Shown here: positions 1-8,635 of the stretch, in pieces
Numbering within the stretch: position 1 is the stretch's first letter
Layout: each line of letters starts with the position of its first letter
Source: Bacteroidota bacterium
Lineage (GTDB): Bacteria > Bacteroidota > Bacteroidia > Flavobacteriales_D > Sanyastnellaceae
Direction: 5' to 3'
Length of the DNA stretch: 40,765 nt
NCBI GenBank assembly: GCA_002746975.1
Contig: NVXE01000006.1
Span: forward strand, 1,109 to 41,873
Notes under the pieces: generated by a model
The model's database searches: none
Told to the model about the DNA's origin: nothing
The model's input: the letters and a program-made list of their open reading frames with translations, nothing else
Position numbers and translations under genes: made by a program

Positions 1-3000
1 CAGTTATCAGTAGCTGTAGCGGCATCCATAGGATGAGCGTCAGAACACTCCGCTGTGTAATCAGCCGGTATGCTAAGTACTGGAGCAGTCGTGTCAATTA
101 CTTGAATAGTTTGGTTAAAGTTAGTTGTGGAGCCTGTACAGTTTGTAATTCCAAGAACGCGAACAATAGAATAATCACCAGCGCATAGGCCAGGTGTAAT
201 TACTTCTGAAATTAATGAAACCGTAATATCTGCAGGATCGCAACCCATAGCACCAGAAGTGTAAACCGTAAAGTCCGTTGGAGACGAAATTGAAAGATCG
301 TCTGAACATTCAAGGGTAAGAGCAGATGGGCCATCAATAATAATAGGACAGGCATAAGACTCGAGTGTTTCTTGAGAGAAAGTAAAATCGATACGGTCAT
401 CATTTATTTGGTCTCCATTAGGGAACACTTGAACACTGAACGTACCACTTATATCACCATCAGTCGTAAGCTGCGCTAAAAGAACACGTTGATCTGCACC
501 GCTTATATTGTTTACAGTACTAGGTAAAATAGTGTACCATCCGCTTCCTATTGCATCATTAACAGAAAAGCTATTACCTGCCTCGAATGTTGTAGACCAT
601 GTACCTGGAATAAGATTCACGCTTCCACTTAAATCATCAGCAGAGGTAGTTGCGCCGATTGTTACCCAAGAGTCAAATCCGGCTTCAGGAACAACTGCTA
701 TCATCGCAGGACTTATAGAAGTTGCAAGAGATGTACCAAAGACGTTTTGGTAAAATGATGTCGTTGTATTAAGAGCTAATGGAAAAACGTCATTACCTGT
801 AACAGAGGTGATAACATCTGTAGTGTTAGGAGTAGTGATAAACACCCTATAAGTTGAAAGACCAGCTAATGAACCCGAAGTGTGAGTAGTAACAAGATCT
901 ATTTCGATTCCATATCCAGAAATAGTAGAAGTAAATATAGGAGCTAAGCAATTACAAAAATCACAAGTTCCATCATCAACTAGAGCAGTACTATCATAGT
1001 TGCAAGCACTAGAATCTAAACATCCTAGTTCTAAATAATCACAAATTGTGTTTGCGTTAGTATCAAGACAATTTCCGGCACAATCGAACCATTCTTGAGC
1101 GAAAACACATGATCCATCATCATAAACAGCAGACGCATCATAATTACATGATGTTACATCAGTACAACCACATACATATGTTCCGCAAGAACAGAAATCA
1201 CAAGACCCATCTTCAGTATTAGCATCTGCATTATAGTTACAAGCTGCTAAATCAGTACATCCTGCAATTTCAAATGTTGTGACAATAAACTGTGTGAAAG
1301 CACTAGTATTGCCACACTCGTCAATTAAGGTGTATAAGCGAGCAATCGCGCTTTGGTCTATAGCAAGACCAAGAATCAGAGCATCTGATATAGATACAGG
1401 CTCATCGATTGAACTCCATGTAGGAGACAAATCACAATCATCTGATATTGTCAAATTCGCAACAGGAAGAGTCTCACCATTTAATTCATCGACACTTAAA
1501 GCACAACTAATTCCAAAACATGGACCAGATACCACATATGGAGGCTGGTCATCAGAAATTGATATCGTATGAGTTAATAATGATTCATTTCCACTTTCGT
1601 CAGTAGCAGTGTAATCGCGAATAATCGTATAAGATTGTGTACAAGATCCAGGAAGGATTGATTCAACCATAGATATTGTTTCACCACTGCAACCTCCACT
1701 CAACAAAGTAGGCGAAGGAATTGTTAAAGGATCTGCACAAGACAAAGACAAGTTATTTATCGGAGCAAAAGTTGGCGCAGTAGTGTCAACTACAGTAATG
1801 ACCTGTGTTCCCGTAGATGAATTACCACAGTCATCAATAGCTGTGAAAATTCTAGTTATCGTATAATTTCCAGGAGCACTACCTTGTGTAGTTTGTTCTA
1901 CAACTGAAATAGTGAATGAGTCACTAACGTCTGTGGCAGTAGCTGGAAGTAAAACTATATTGTCTGAACATTCTACAGTATAGTCAGCTGGAACTTCAAG
2001 AGTCGGCCCAGTGCTATCAATAACTGTAATAATTTGTGTTCCCGTTGTAGAATTTAAACAAGGATCTGTAGCAGTAAACGTTCTATGAATTTGATAAGAA
2101 CCTATACAAGAACCAGCAACAATTGTTTCAACTAATTCGATTGTAGATTCTCCGCAATCATCTGTTGATGCGGCATTGCCAAAAAAGGCACCAGCTACAT
2201 CTTCAGATGAAATAGTCATATCAACCGGGAGGTCTAATGTTGGAGGAACTATGTCAACAACAGTAATTGTTTGATAAATAATTGATGTGTAACCTGCACA
2301 GTCAACCGCTGACCAAGAACGGAATAAAGTATAGTCGTGAATACAATTTCCGTCAACTCTTACTTCAGTTAACGTAATGATAGTAGGTGTTGGGTTAGTT
2401 GAGTAACAATCATTTCCTGCATATTGACTTTCGAAAGCCACAGCAAAAGGAGAAACGATAGCTTCAACAACTACATCTGCTAAAACAGGGACATTCCAAC
2501 CCTGTACAGTTACATCAGAAGGAGCGATTGTGAAAATAGGGCGAAGATCGTTTCCTTGGCAATCAAAGTTAGGTAAAGGAAAAGAGCAAGAGCCGGTGTC
2601 TGTAGCTAAAGCATCATAGTTACATGCTGTAGCATCTTGACAACCGATAATCTCAAATTGGTCACAAATGCCATCAGCGTCTGTATCAATTAAACAATTA
2701 CCAGAACAATCGTATCCGAAATTAGGAAAAACACAAGTATCACTTGAGTAAATAGCTGCTGAATCATAGTTACATGCATCAGGATGAGTACATCCAGCAC
2801 AAGAAGTAAATTCACAAGAGCCATCATCATTACTAGCAGTAGGATCATAGTTACAGGCCTCTAAATTCATACATCCTGAAACTTGATAAGTACAAGACCC
2901 ATCGTTATCAGTAGCAGCTGCTGAGTAGTTTATAGCAGAAACATCTGTACAACCAAGTATCTCAAATTGATCACATATACCATCGCCATCAGTGTCAATT

Positions 3001-3593
3001 AAGCAATTGCCTGAACAATCATAGCCTGTTATAGCATAAGTACAGTTTCCATCACTAATAACGGCAGTAGCATCGTAGTTACAGGCTGTGGAATCTAGAC
3101 AACCGAAAACTATACATGAAGTAAAATCACAAGACCCATCATCTTGAGTAGCATTGACGTCGTAATTACAAGCATTCGGAGACAAACATCCTAAAATTGC
3201 AGTACAAGAACCATCATCAATGGTGGCCGACATATCATAGTTAGATGCATTTGGATCCATGCACCCAGCACAAGATGTGAAATCACAAGAACCATCGCCA
3301 ACTTCAGCAGTTGGGTCATAGTTACATGCAAGAGTATTCGTACAACCTGATACTAAACATGATAAATAATCACACGAGCCATCATTAATAGCGACAGCCG
3401 GATCATAGTTACAAGCATTTGGATCTGTACACCCAAGTGAGTAGCAACTAATAAAGTCACAGCTGCCATCATTAACCGTGGCGGCGGGATCATAGTTACA
3501 GGCAACAGAAATTGTACAACCTGGTACATCCGTTTGTGCAAACATTTGAAATGAAAGCACTGATAGAAAAAGAAGTAAAATAGTACGACTCAT
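1..3593 (-). CDS. Giant secreted Cys-rich repeat / HYR-like protein (3' end cut off)
   Basis: The frame starts with ATG at 3593 and stays open to the window edge, giving at least 1197 residues. Residues 1-20 form a signal peptide ending FAQ. Residues about 25-340 hold ten copies of a motif close to GCTDPNACNYDPxAxxDDGSC. Two of these carry the extension CLIDTDxDGICDQFEI, which resembles thrombospondin type-3 calcium-binding repeats. Residues about 350-775 are Ig-like HYR-type repeats with the linker TVVDTTAPT and HYR-style TVECSD. Three more Cys-rich motifs lie at about 776-877, followed by an unassigned domain of about 200 residues and more HYR-like sequence up to the edge. It is probably a cell-surface or secreted adhesin-like protein; calcium binding is inferred. 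The sorting signal, if any, lies outside the window. No enzyme domain is visible. The same Cys-rich motif occurs in the protease at 16778-19999. Confidence 0.85.
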   Translation of the reverse strand, partial: MSRTILLLFLSVLSFQMFAQTDVPGCTISVACNYDPAATVNDGSCDFISCYSLGCTDPNACNYDPAVAINDGSCDYLSCLVSGCTNTLACNYDPTAEVGDGSCDFTSCAGCMDPNASNYDMSATIDDGSCTAILGCLSPNACNYDVNATQDDGSCDFTSCIVFGCLDSTACNYDATAVISDGNCTYAITGYDCSGNCLIDTDGDGICDQFEILGCTDVSAINYSAAATDNDGSCTYQVSGCMNLEACNYDPTASNDDGSCEFTSCAGCTHPDACNYDSAAIYSSDTCVFPNFGYDCSGNCLIDTDADGICDQFEIIGCQDATACNYDALATDTGSCSFPLPNFDCQGNDLRPIFTIAPSDVTVQGWNVPVLADVVVEAIVSPFAVAFESQYAGNDCYSTNPTPTIITLTEVRVDGNCIHDYTLFRSWSAVDCAGYTSIIYQTITVVDIVPPTLDLPVDMTISSEDVAGAFFGNAASTDDCGESTIELVETIVAGSCIGSYQIHRTFTATDPCLNSTTGTQIITVIDSTGPTLEVPADYTVECSDNIVLLPATATDVSDSFTISVVEQTTQGSAPGNYTITRIFTAIDDCGNSSTGTQVITVVDTTAPTFAPINNLSLSCADPLTIPSPTLLSGGCSGETISMVESILPGSCTQSYTIIRDYTATDESGNESLLTHTISISDDQPPYVVSGPCFGISCALSVDELNGETLPVANLTISDDCDLSPTWSSIDEPVSISDALILGLAIDQSAIARLYTLIDECGNTSAFTQFIVTTFEIAGCTDLAACNYNADANTEDGSCDFCSCGTYVCGCTDVTSCNYDASAVYDDGSCVFAQEWFDCAGNCLDTNANTICDYLELGCLDSSACNYDSTALVDDGTCDFCNCLAPIFTSTISGYGIEIDLVTTHTSGSLAGLSTYRVFITTPNTTDVITSVTGNDVFPLALNTTTSFYQNVFGTSLATSISPAMIAVVPEAGFDSWVTIGATTSADDLSGSVNLIPGTWSTTFEAGNSFSVNDAIGSGWYTILPSTVNNISGADQRVLLAQLTTDGDISGTFSVQVFPNGDQINDDRIDFTFSQETLESYACPIIIDGPSALTLECSDDLSISSPTDFTVYTSGAMGCDPADITVSLISEVITPGLCAGDYSIVRVLGITNCTGSTTNFNQTIQVIDTTAPVLSIPADYTAECSDAHPMDAATATDN

Positions 3594-3816
3594 GATTTTA
3601 GAAAGATGGAACCTTGAAATATAGTTCAAAAAAACGACAAACCACACACAAAAGTTGCATTTTCTTCGACGAGTCTTCTGTAATCCTCGACTAATGACGT
3701 CGGCAAACTGCTGACATGATACTATAATAGATTAATTATCAGGACTTTAATGCAAAAAATAATCACAAAAAAGGTGTTAATAATGATTTTTATTAAATCA
3801 TCTAATTTTAAGAGTT
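3594..3816. other. Non-coding gap upstream of the giant repeat protein
   Basis: No convincing gene is seen. This stretch should contain the promoter and leader of the minus-strand repeat protein. A short hairpin (arms GTCGGCA at 3699-3705 and TGCTGAC at 3709-3715, one mismatch) lies about 105 bases upstream of its start. A TATATTTC sequence on the minus strand, close to the start codon, loosely resembles the Bacteroidota -7 box, but I see no well-spaced -33 element. Confidence 0.4.
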
Positions 3817-3861
3817 AAAAAAAAAAATGAAACTTTCAGCAAATATTGCCGAAAATTTCAT
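3817..3861 (-). terminator. Rho-independent terminator of the RRM gene
   Basis: On the minus strand, 25 bases after the RRM gene stop, a 14-bp stem with two mismatches (ATGAAATTTTCGGC pairing with GCTGAAAGTTTCAT) encloses a short AT loop. It is followed directly by ten T residues. This is a classic intrinsic terminator oriented for the minus strand. Confidence 0.8.
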
Positions 3862-3885
3862 CTTAAATATCTTGATACAAGTAAT

Positions 3886-4425
3886 CTAAAAATCGTCTAA
3901 ATCATCTAACCATTGATTTCGATTAGACTTAGGTCTTTTTGCATGTTGTGAGCTGCGAGCACCATCAGCATATTTATCAGGACCTCCCTTCCCTTTTTTA
4001 TTAGGAGCACGTTTCTTAGTAGCATTGCTTGAAAAGGTTTTAGTTGCTCCTTGGTCACCTCTTGAATCAGAAGCCCCACTGCGACTTGTAGACGATTTAT
4101 TATCTGAATTACCATTCGGTGCTCCACCCCCACCTCTATTGAAACCTCCAGAACGTACACCACCTGGAGGTCTAGGAGCTCTAGGCTTATCTTCTGCTTC
4201 CTTAACAACCATGCGAAATCCCATGAATTCCTCCCCATTTTGGTTTTGAATAGCAGCATCACCTGCTTCTTTAGAATCCATTTCAATAAAACCGAAACAT
4301 TTTGATTGATCTGTTTCACGATCTGTTACAACTTTAACAGATACTACCCCACCGAACTGTCCGAAGTGTTCCTTCAAATCATTTTCTGTGGTCTCACGAT
4401 TGAGTTTAGCAACAAAGAGCTTCAT
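3886..4425 (-). CDS. RRM-domain RNA-binding protein with Gly/Arg-rich tail
   Basis: A 179-residue protein. Residues 1-80 form one RNA recognition motif, with RNP2-like LFVAKL at about 3-8 and RNP1-like KCFGFIEM at about 42-49. The RNP1 first glycine position carries Cys. The remainder is a low-complexity, basic Gly/Ser/Asn/Lys-rich tail, probably disordered. In Bacteroidota such single-RRM proteins are common small RNA-binding proteins, often described as cold-inducible; that role is family knowledge, not shown here. The ATG at 4425 places the RRM right at the N terminus, as usual. It stands alone, diverges from the pseudouridine synthase gene, and is followed by a strong terminator. Confidence 0.9.
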   Translation of the reverse strand: MKLFVAKLNRETTENDLKEHFGQFGGVVSVKVVTDRETDQSKCFGFIEMDSKEAGDAAIQNQNGEEFMGFRMVVKEAEDKPRAPRPPGGVRSGGFNRGGGGAPNGNSDNKSSTSRSGASDSRGDQGATKTFSSNATKKRAPNKKGKGGPDKYADGARSSQHAKRPKSNRNQWLDDLDDF

Positions 4426-4502
4426 GCAAAAAAATAAAAAAAATAAAAAATTTATGTGACAAAGTTAAATGAAGTGATTCAAGATGCAACATTTTGAGTA
4501 AG

Positions 4503-5423
4503 ATGCATCTACTTTGCAATATGACTGAGGTAATTATATCACGATGGCATCATCAACCATATGAAGCCAAATCGAAAAGACTTCAAGAAGCAGCAATAGG
4601 ACAATTTGATGAGCTACCATCAAGAAAATCTGTCAAAAAAGCAATAGTTAATGGACATGTTTTTGTTAATGGAATAAAGGGGACAACAGCAACATTTGTT
4701 AAATTAAACGATATTGTTTCTTATAATTGTTTAGAGGAAATACATGGTTTTTCTACTAAAAACATAGGCTTAAATATACCAGCTTCAGATATTGTTTGGG
4801 AAGATGATTATATCGCATGTGTAATTAAGAGAGGTGGGATTATTACCAAAGGTAATTATAAAGTAACGCTTGAAAAGCAAGCGAATAAACACCTTATTAT
4901 TAACCGCTTAATTCCAGACTCCATGCCGTCATCCATAGCCATTCACCGGCTTGACAAGGCAACTCATGGCCCTGTCCTATTTGCGAAAACATTATCTGCT
5001 GCATCAAATCTAAGTGATGCTTTTTCTAATAGAAAAATAATAAAAACCTATATTGCACTAATCGAGGGGGAACCTCTTTTTTCAAGTAGCTCGGTCCAAA
5101 TAAAATTAGATGATAAAGAGGCCATTTCTAATATTACAATCTTAGGAACTATTAAATGGCCAATTCATGTAAATGCGACTCTTGTAAAAGTACTTCCAAT
5201 AACAGGTAGAACGCACCAAATTAGACGTCATCTAGCTAGTATTGGCCACCCAATAGTTGGTGATTATTTGTACGGACAAAGCTATAAATATCATGGTCAA
5301 GGTCTTTTTCTAGCTTGCACTGGCTTGAACTTTAAGCATCCGATTACAGATGAAAGCATATTAATTGAGGTCAATTTACCTAGAAAATTTAAAAAAATTA
5401 CTCGTAAACTTTGCTTGCCTTAA
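4503..5423 (+). CDS. RluA-family pseudouridine synthase
   Basis: Converts uridine to pseudouridine in rRNA or tRNA; the target site cannot be told from sequence. The catalytic block IHRLDKATHG puts the nucleophilic Asp at residue 151 (numbered from the 4503 ATG). A second family block, GRTHQIRRHLASIGHPIVGD, lies near 230-250. The N-terminal region with SRKSVKKAIVNGHVFVNG looks like an S4 RNA-binding domain. Family members usually read T-S-G after HRLDxx, whereas this one has T-H-G-P, a mild divergence. The frame is open from a TTG at 4494, but ATG 4503 (or ATG 4521) is the more likely start. The following plsC-like gene begins about 60 bases later on the same strand, so the two may be co-transcribed. 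Confidence 0.85.
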   Translation: MHLLCNMTEVIISRWHHQPYEAKSKRLQEAAIGQFDELPSRKSVKKAIVNGHVFVNGIKGTTATFVKLNDIVSYNCLEEIHGFSTKNIGLNIPASDIVWEDDYIACVIKRGGIITKGNYKVTLEKQANKHLIINRLIPDSMPSSIAIHRLDKATHGPVLFAKTLSAASNLSDAFSNRKIIKTYIALIEGEPLFSSSSVQIKLDDKEAISNITILGTIKWPIHVNATLVKVLPITGRTHQIRRHLASIGHPIVGDYLYGQSYKYHGQGLFLACTGLNFKHPITDESILIEVNLPRKFKKITRKLCLP

Positions 5424-5483
5424 CTTCGAATTTCTTTTTAGAGAGCGATATACTTTATAAACTAGTATTTAAAGGACGAAAAT

Positions 5484-6242
5484 TTGAGACTAATTCGAGT
5501 ATTTATAAGATTAATCTTATTTCCATTATGGGCGTTATTATGTACATTCGGAATAGTTCTAATTCTTTTATTCGCTTTTTTACTTGGTCGAAAAGAGAAA
5601 GCACGTCAACGAGCAGTTCATAAGCTTTTCAGAGTATTTTTAAGAATAACACACTTGATAATGGGAGTTCGTGTATTTTGGCATGGTAAGCCGCCATCTG
5701 CACCGTCTGTAGTTATGGGTAATCATAGATCTTACTTAGATGCAGTAGTTCTACCAACATCCTTTCCCGTTGTATTTGTTGCTCGTTATGAGACAAAATC
5801 ATGGCCTATTATCGGGTGGGGAGCAACTGCTCTAGGAACTATTTGGGTTAAAAGAGATAAAAAAGAAAGTCGCAAAGCTACTAGAACAGCTGTTAAAGAG
5901 AGATTTGACAACGGATATGGTGTCGTTATCTTTCCGGAAGGAACTACACACAAAGGGCCTGAGCTATTGCCTTATCGCAAAGGTATTTTCTATACTTGCG
6001 CGGAGAATGGATTCCAAATTGCACCCGCAGCAATAGAATACAAAAATCCAAACATTGCTTGGGTGGGAAATGAATGGTTTATCCCTCATGCTTTTAGGCA
6101 TTTCGGAAGCAGATATATTGATACTCATGTAAGTTTTGGACCAGTGTTTAAAAATACAGATGCAGAAAAGCTGATTGTAGAAGTAAGGGATTGGACTCAA
6201 AAAGAGTGTTACCGGTTAAGAGGGATACTCGATAAAAATTAA
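5484..6242 (+). CDS. 1-acyl-sn-glycerol-3-phosphate acyltransferase family (PlsC-like)
   Basis: Membrane-bound acyltransferase expected to acylate lysophosphatidic acid or a related lysolipid. The catalytic NHxxxxD motif is NHRSYLD (His81, Asp86), followed by the substrate-binding FPEGTTHKG block and PLSC-type spacing. Residues about 8-35 are a hydrophobic membrane segment. No ATG exists before residue about 60, which would remove that segment, so TTG 5484 is the probable start; the upstream in-frame stop is at 5463. At 252 residues the length fits the family. It may be co-transcribed with the pseudouridine synthase gene, and ends 11 bases from the convergent TonB-receptor gene. Confidence 0.88.
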   Translation: MRLIRVFIRLILFPLWALLCTFGIVLILLFAFLLGRKEKARQRAVHKLFRVFLRITHLIMGVRVFWHGKPPSAPSVVMGNHRSYLDAVVLPTSFPVVFVARYETKSWPIIGWGATALGTIWVKRDKKESRKATRTAVKERFDNGYGVVIFPEGTTHKGPELLPYRKGIFYTCAENGFQIAPAAIEYKNPNIAWVGNEWFIPHAFRHFGSRYIDTHVSFGPVFKNTDAEKLIVEVRDWTQKECYRLRGILDKN

Positions 6243-6253
6243 TCCTTATCCAC

Positions 6254-8611
6254 TTAAAACTTATAGTCAAATTTTAGGACAAATTTCCTCGGAGAACTTA
6301 GTATTCCCGGTCTACTAGAAGTAATCTTATTTTGTAAGTTTGAAACAATAAATGAAAATCTTACATCTTCTTTAGGTGAATAAATAATTCTAGAATCTAT
6401 TGACGAAAAACCTTTGTTAAATTGCTCCCTAAAGTTTGCTAATCCTGATACTAGTTCGTTAAAATACCAATCAATTTCATCAATAAAATCCTCTTTATTA
6501 ACTGATGCCCCGAGAGTTATAGGTCCTAAATCAGCTTCAACATCAAGTTTAAAAGAACCACTATTTCTATATTTCAATAGCGACCCTGCAGTAACCAAAG
6601 AATCACGTGTGTCTCCAAAGCTGTCCATAAAATTATCAAAGTAAGATGAGAAATTGACTTGTGAGGTATCTCTAGATAGGTCACCCGCATATTGATATGT
6701 ATACCCACCAAAAACACGAACAGGAATTCCAGCAACATCTATCTCACCATTAGCAGAACATTCAAAACCTGAAATTCTACTTCTACCGATGTTAAGTGCT
6801 TGGAAATAGAACTGTAATACGCCCTCGTCTATTATTATACTTCCTAAAGAATCAACCTGAGGCCTTAGTGTATACTCAATCATATTCTCGAATTGAAGCA
6901 TAAACACAGCTACGTCTAGATATATCGCCTTATTTCCAACCACAAGCTTCTTCTTAACACCTGCTTCTAAATTAAGTCCAGATTCGCTCTGCAAATCAAC
7001 ATTTCCTATTATGTCAATACCGTCTGTGAGGTTAGCTGTAAAGAACTTTTCTGCAAGAGATGCAAATCTATAAGACTGACTGTATGATGCTCTAAAATGA
7101 GTGCCATGTGAAATTTCGTAGTTAAGCCCTGCTCTGAATACTGGTCCTGAAGACTCATCAAAAAAACCGGGATTAATATTTTGCTCCATTCTCGCACCAA
7201 ACACAGAACGTAGTCTTCCGTGATGCCCCTCTATTTGGCCAAAGACAGCTGGATTTAAAGTGATAATCGAAGCATCTGGATATATAGAACTATGAGCAGA
7301 TTGAACACTCAAAAAACTACCAAGCTGTGTCTCAAAGTGCTCATTTATCTTCTTTGAATACTTATACTCAGACATAAATAAATCGCTGGACATAGTCACC
7401 TCACCACCCGAATTATATCTTGAAGTTCTATAAAATCGGTTCGTTAACTTATGTCCTCCCCCTCTCCCATCAGTATAGCTAACCCATGGATCAATATTCA
7501 TATTAAACCACTGATCCTGACTAGCGGTTCCATTCATAGGTAAATAAGCTGATGTCTCATAATCATCCCACAAAATAAATCTTCCCATTTGTTGGTATTG
7601 TGCAATTGCACTTATTCCAAATAATACTCTACTCGGGGGGCGAAACCTAAGTTTCATACTGAAGCGCGCCCTCTGTTCGTGTCCGGATGATAAATATGTT
7701 TTATCAGATAAAATGTTACCTCCTATTACTAAGTCTACCTTATCCCAAGATTGCCTGTGTGAAATTGAAGCTCCGTTTAAAACAGGAGAATAACTATGAT
7801 CCCACCACCTCCATGATTCAACAGCGGGATCACTATAGACTCCGTTAAAAGCTTGAATATAAGTTTCTGGAGTAGATCCAGGCCAAACCGTTCTAAAATG
7901 AATTACTCCGTTCGAGGCACTAGTACCGTATAGAGATGACGCAGCACCTTTGATAACTTCTATTTGGCCCATATGCTCCATAGGTAAATAAGACCACCAG
8001 ATCTCACTTAAATCACCTGATAATAAAGGCATACCGTCTAATAAAAGCGAAACCCGTGAGCCCACTCCGTAACTATATCCACTACCACCACGAATGCTCA
8101 CCTGTGAATCCATAATAGAGACACCAGAGGTTTTAGACACTACACCTTTGAGGCCCACAGAGTTAGAATTTGAGGCCAAATATGGCTTAATAACTTCGAT
8201 AGGAACTATCTCATCTTCCACATCTCTTTCGGAAATACTTGCTGAAACTACAGCCATTCCTATCACCTGTGACTCCGCAGTTAAACGAACATTAATACTT
8301 GATTCTTTAGTTTCTAAAACTGAAGCAATATTTATCAATTTTTTAGAGTAACCCACAAATGAAAACAGCAAGTCACACATGGTATGTCCTCCAACATCAA
8401 TCTGGAAGCCACCATTAATATTAGTGGGGATTGCATAAACACTTTCTCCATCACAGACTACTTGTACTGTAACTCCAGGCAGTGAAATCTCAGAATTCAA
8501 GTCTGATACAGAGCCTCGTATAATAGTTGGCGTTTGGGCTGAAAAAGAAGTAATCCCAACTAATAGAGATACAAAAAACGCAAGTGAATTACGAGTATGA
8601 AAATTAATCAT
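6254..8611 (-). CDS. TonB-dependent outer-membrane receptor
   Basis: About 785 residues from the ATG at 8611. The frame is open back to a TTG at 8632, but the ATG gives a proper signal peptide ending FSAQ. After it comes a carboxypeptidase-regulatory-like beta-sandwich domain (about 30-115, starting IIRGSVSDLNSEISLPGVTV), then a plug domain with SIRGGSGYSYGVGSRVSLLL and the conserved IEVIKGAASSLYGTSASNGVI. A long beta-barrel follows, ending in the aromatic KFDYKF typical of outer-membrane proteins. The substrate is unknown. The gene follows the prolyl oligopeptidase lipoprotein gene with a 24-base gap, so the pair could serve peptide capture and uptake (inference). Confidence 0.9.
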   Translation of the reverse strand: MINFHTRNSLAFFVSLLVGITSFSAQTPTIIRGSVSDLNSEISLPGVTVQVVCDGESVYAIPTNINGGFQIDVGGHTMCDLLFSFVGYSKKLINIASVLETKESSINVRLTAESQVIGMAVVSASISERDVEDEIVPIEVIKPYLASNSNSVGLKGVVSKTSGVSIMDSQVSIRGGSGYSYGVGSRVSLLLDGMPLLSGDLSEIWWSYLPMEHMGQIEVIKGAASSLYGTSASNGVIHFRTVWPGSTPETYIQAFNGVYSDPAVESWRWWDHSYSPVLNGASISHRQSWDKVDLVIGGNILSDKTYLSSGHEQRARFSMKLRFRPPSRVLFGISAIAQYQQMGRFILWDDYETSAYLPMNGTASQDQWFNMNIDPWVSYTDGRGGGHKLTNRFYRTSRYNSGGEVTMSSDLFMSEYKYSKKINEHFETQLGSFLSVQSAHSSIYPDASIITLNPAVFGQIEGHHGRLRSVFGARMEQNINPGFFDESSGPVFRAGLNYEISHGTHFRASYSQSYRFASLAEKFFTANLTDGIDIIGNVDLQSESGLNLEAGVKKKLVVGNKAIYLDVAVFMLQFENMIEYTLRPQVDSLGSIIIDEGVLQFYFQALNIGRSRISGFECSANGEIDVAGIPVRVFGGYTYQYAGDLSRDTSQVNFSSYFDNFMDSFGDTRDSLVTAGSLLKYRNSGSFKLDVEADLGPITLGASVNKEDFIDEIDWYFNELVSGLANFREQFNKGFSSIDSRIIYSPKEDVRFSFIVSNLQNKITSSRPGILSSPRKFVLKFDYKF

Positions 8612-8635
8612 AAGGGCAATATACCTGCACAATTT

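Noticed and set aside
900-3590. Regular repeats of about 75-90 bases considered as a CRISPR or DNA satellite array
   Set aside because: The repeats are conserved at protein level (Cys, Asp and Asn positions) with varying codons and lengths, all within one open frame.
3906-4319. A 137-codon alternative frame within the RRM gene
   Set aside because: It overlaps the RRM gene on the same strand in another frame. The RRM frame has clear RNP motifs; this one has none.
5411-5623. A 70-codon open frame between the pseudouridine synthase and plsC-like genes
   Set aside because: It overlaps both genes in another frame and lacks any domain. The plsC-like frame from TTG 5484 explains the region.
6254-8611. 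Assignment of the TonB receptor to a vitamin B12 or siderophore role
   Set aside because: No substrate-specific neighbour or riboswitch is visible; the gene next to it is a peptidase, so only the general family is supported.
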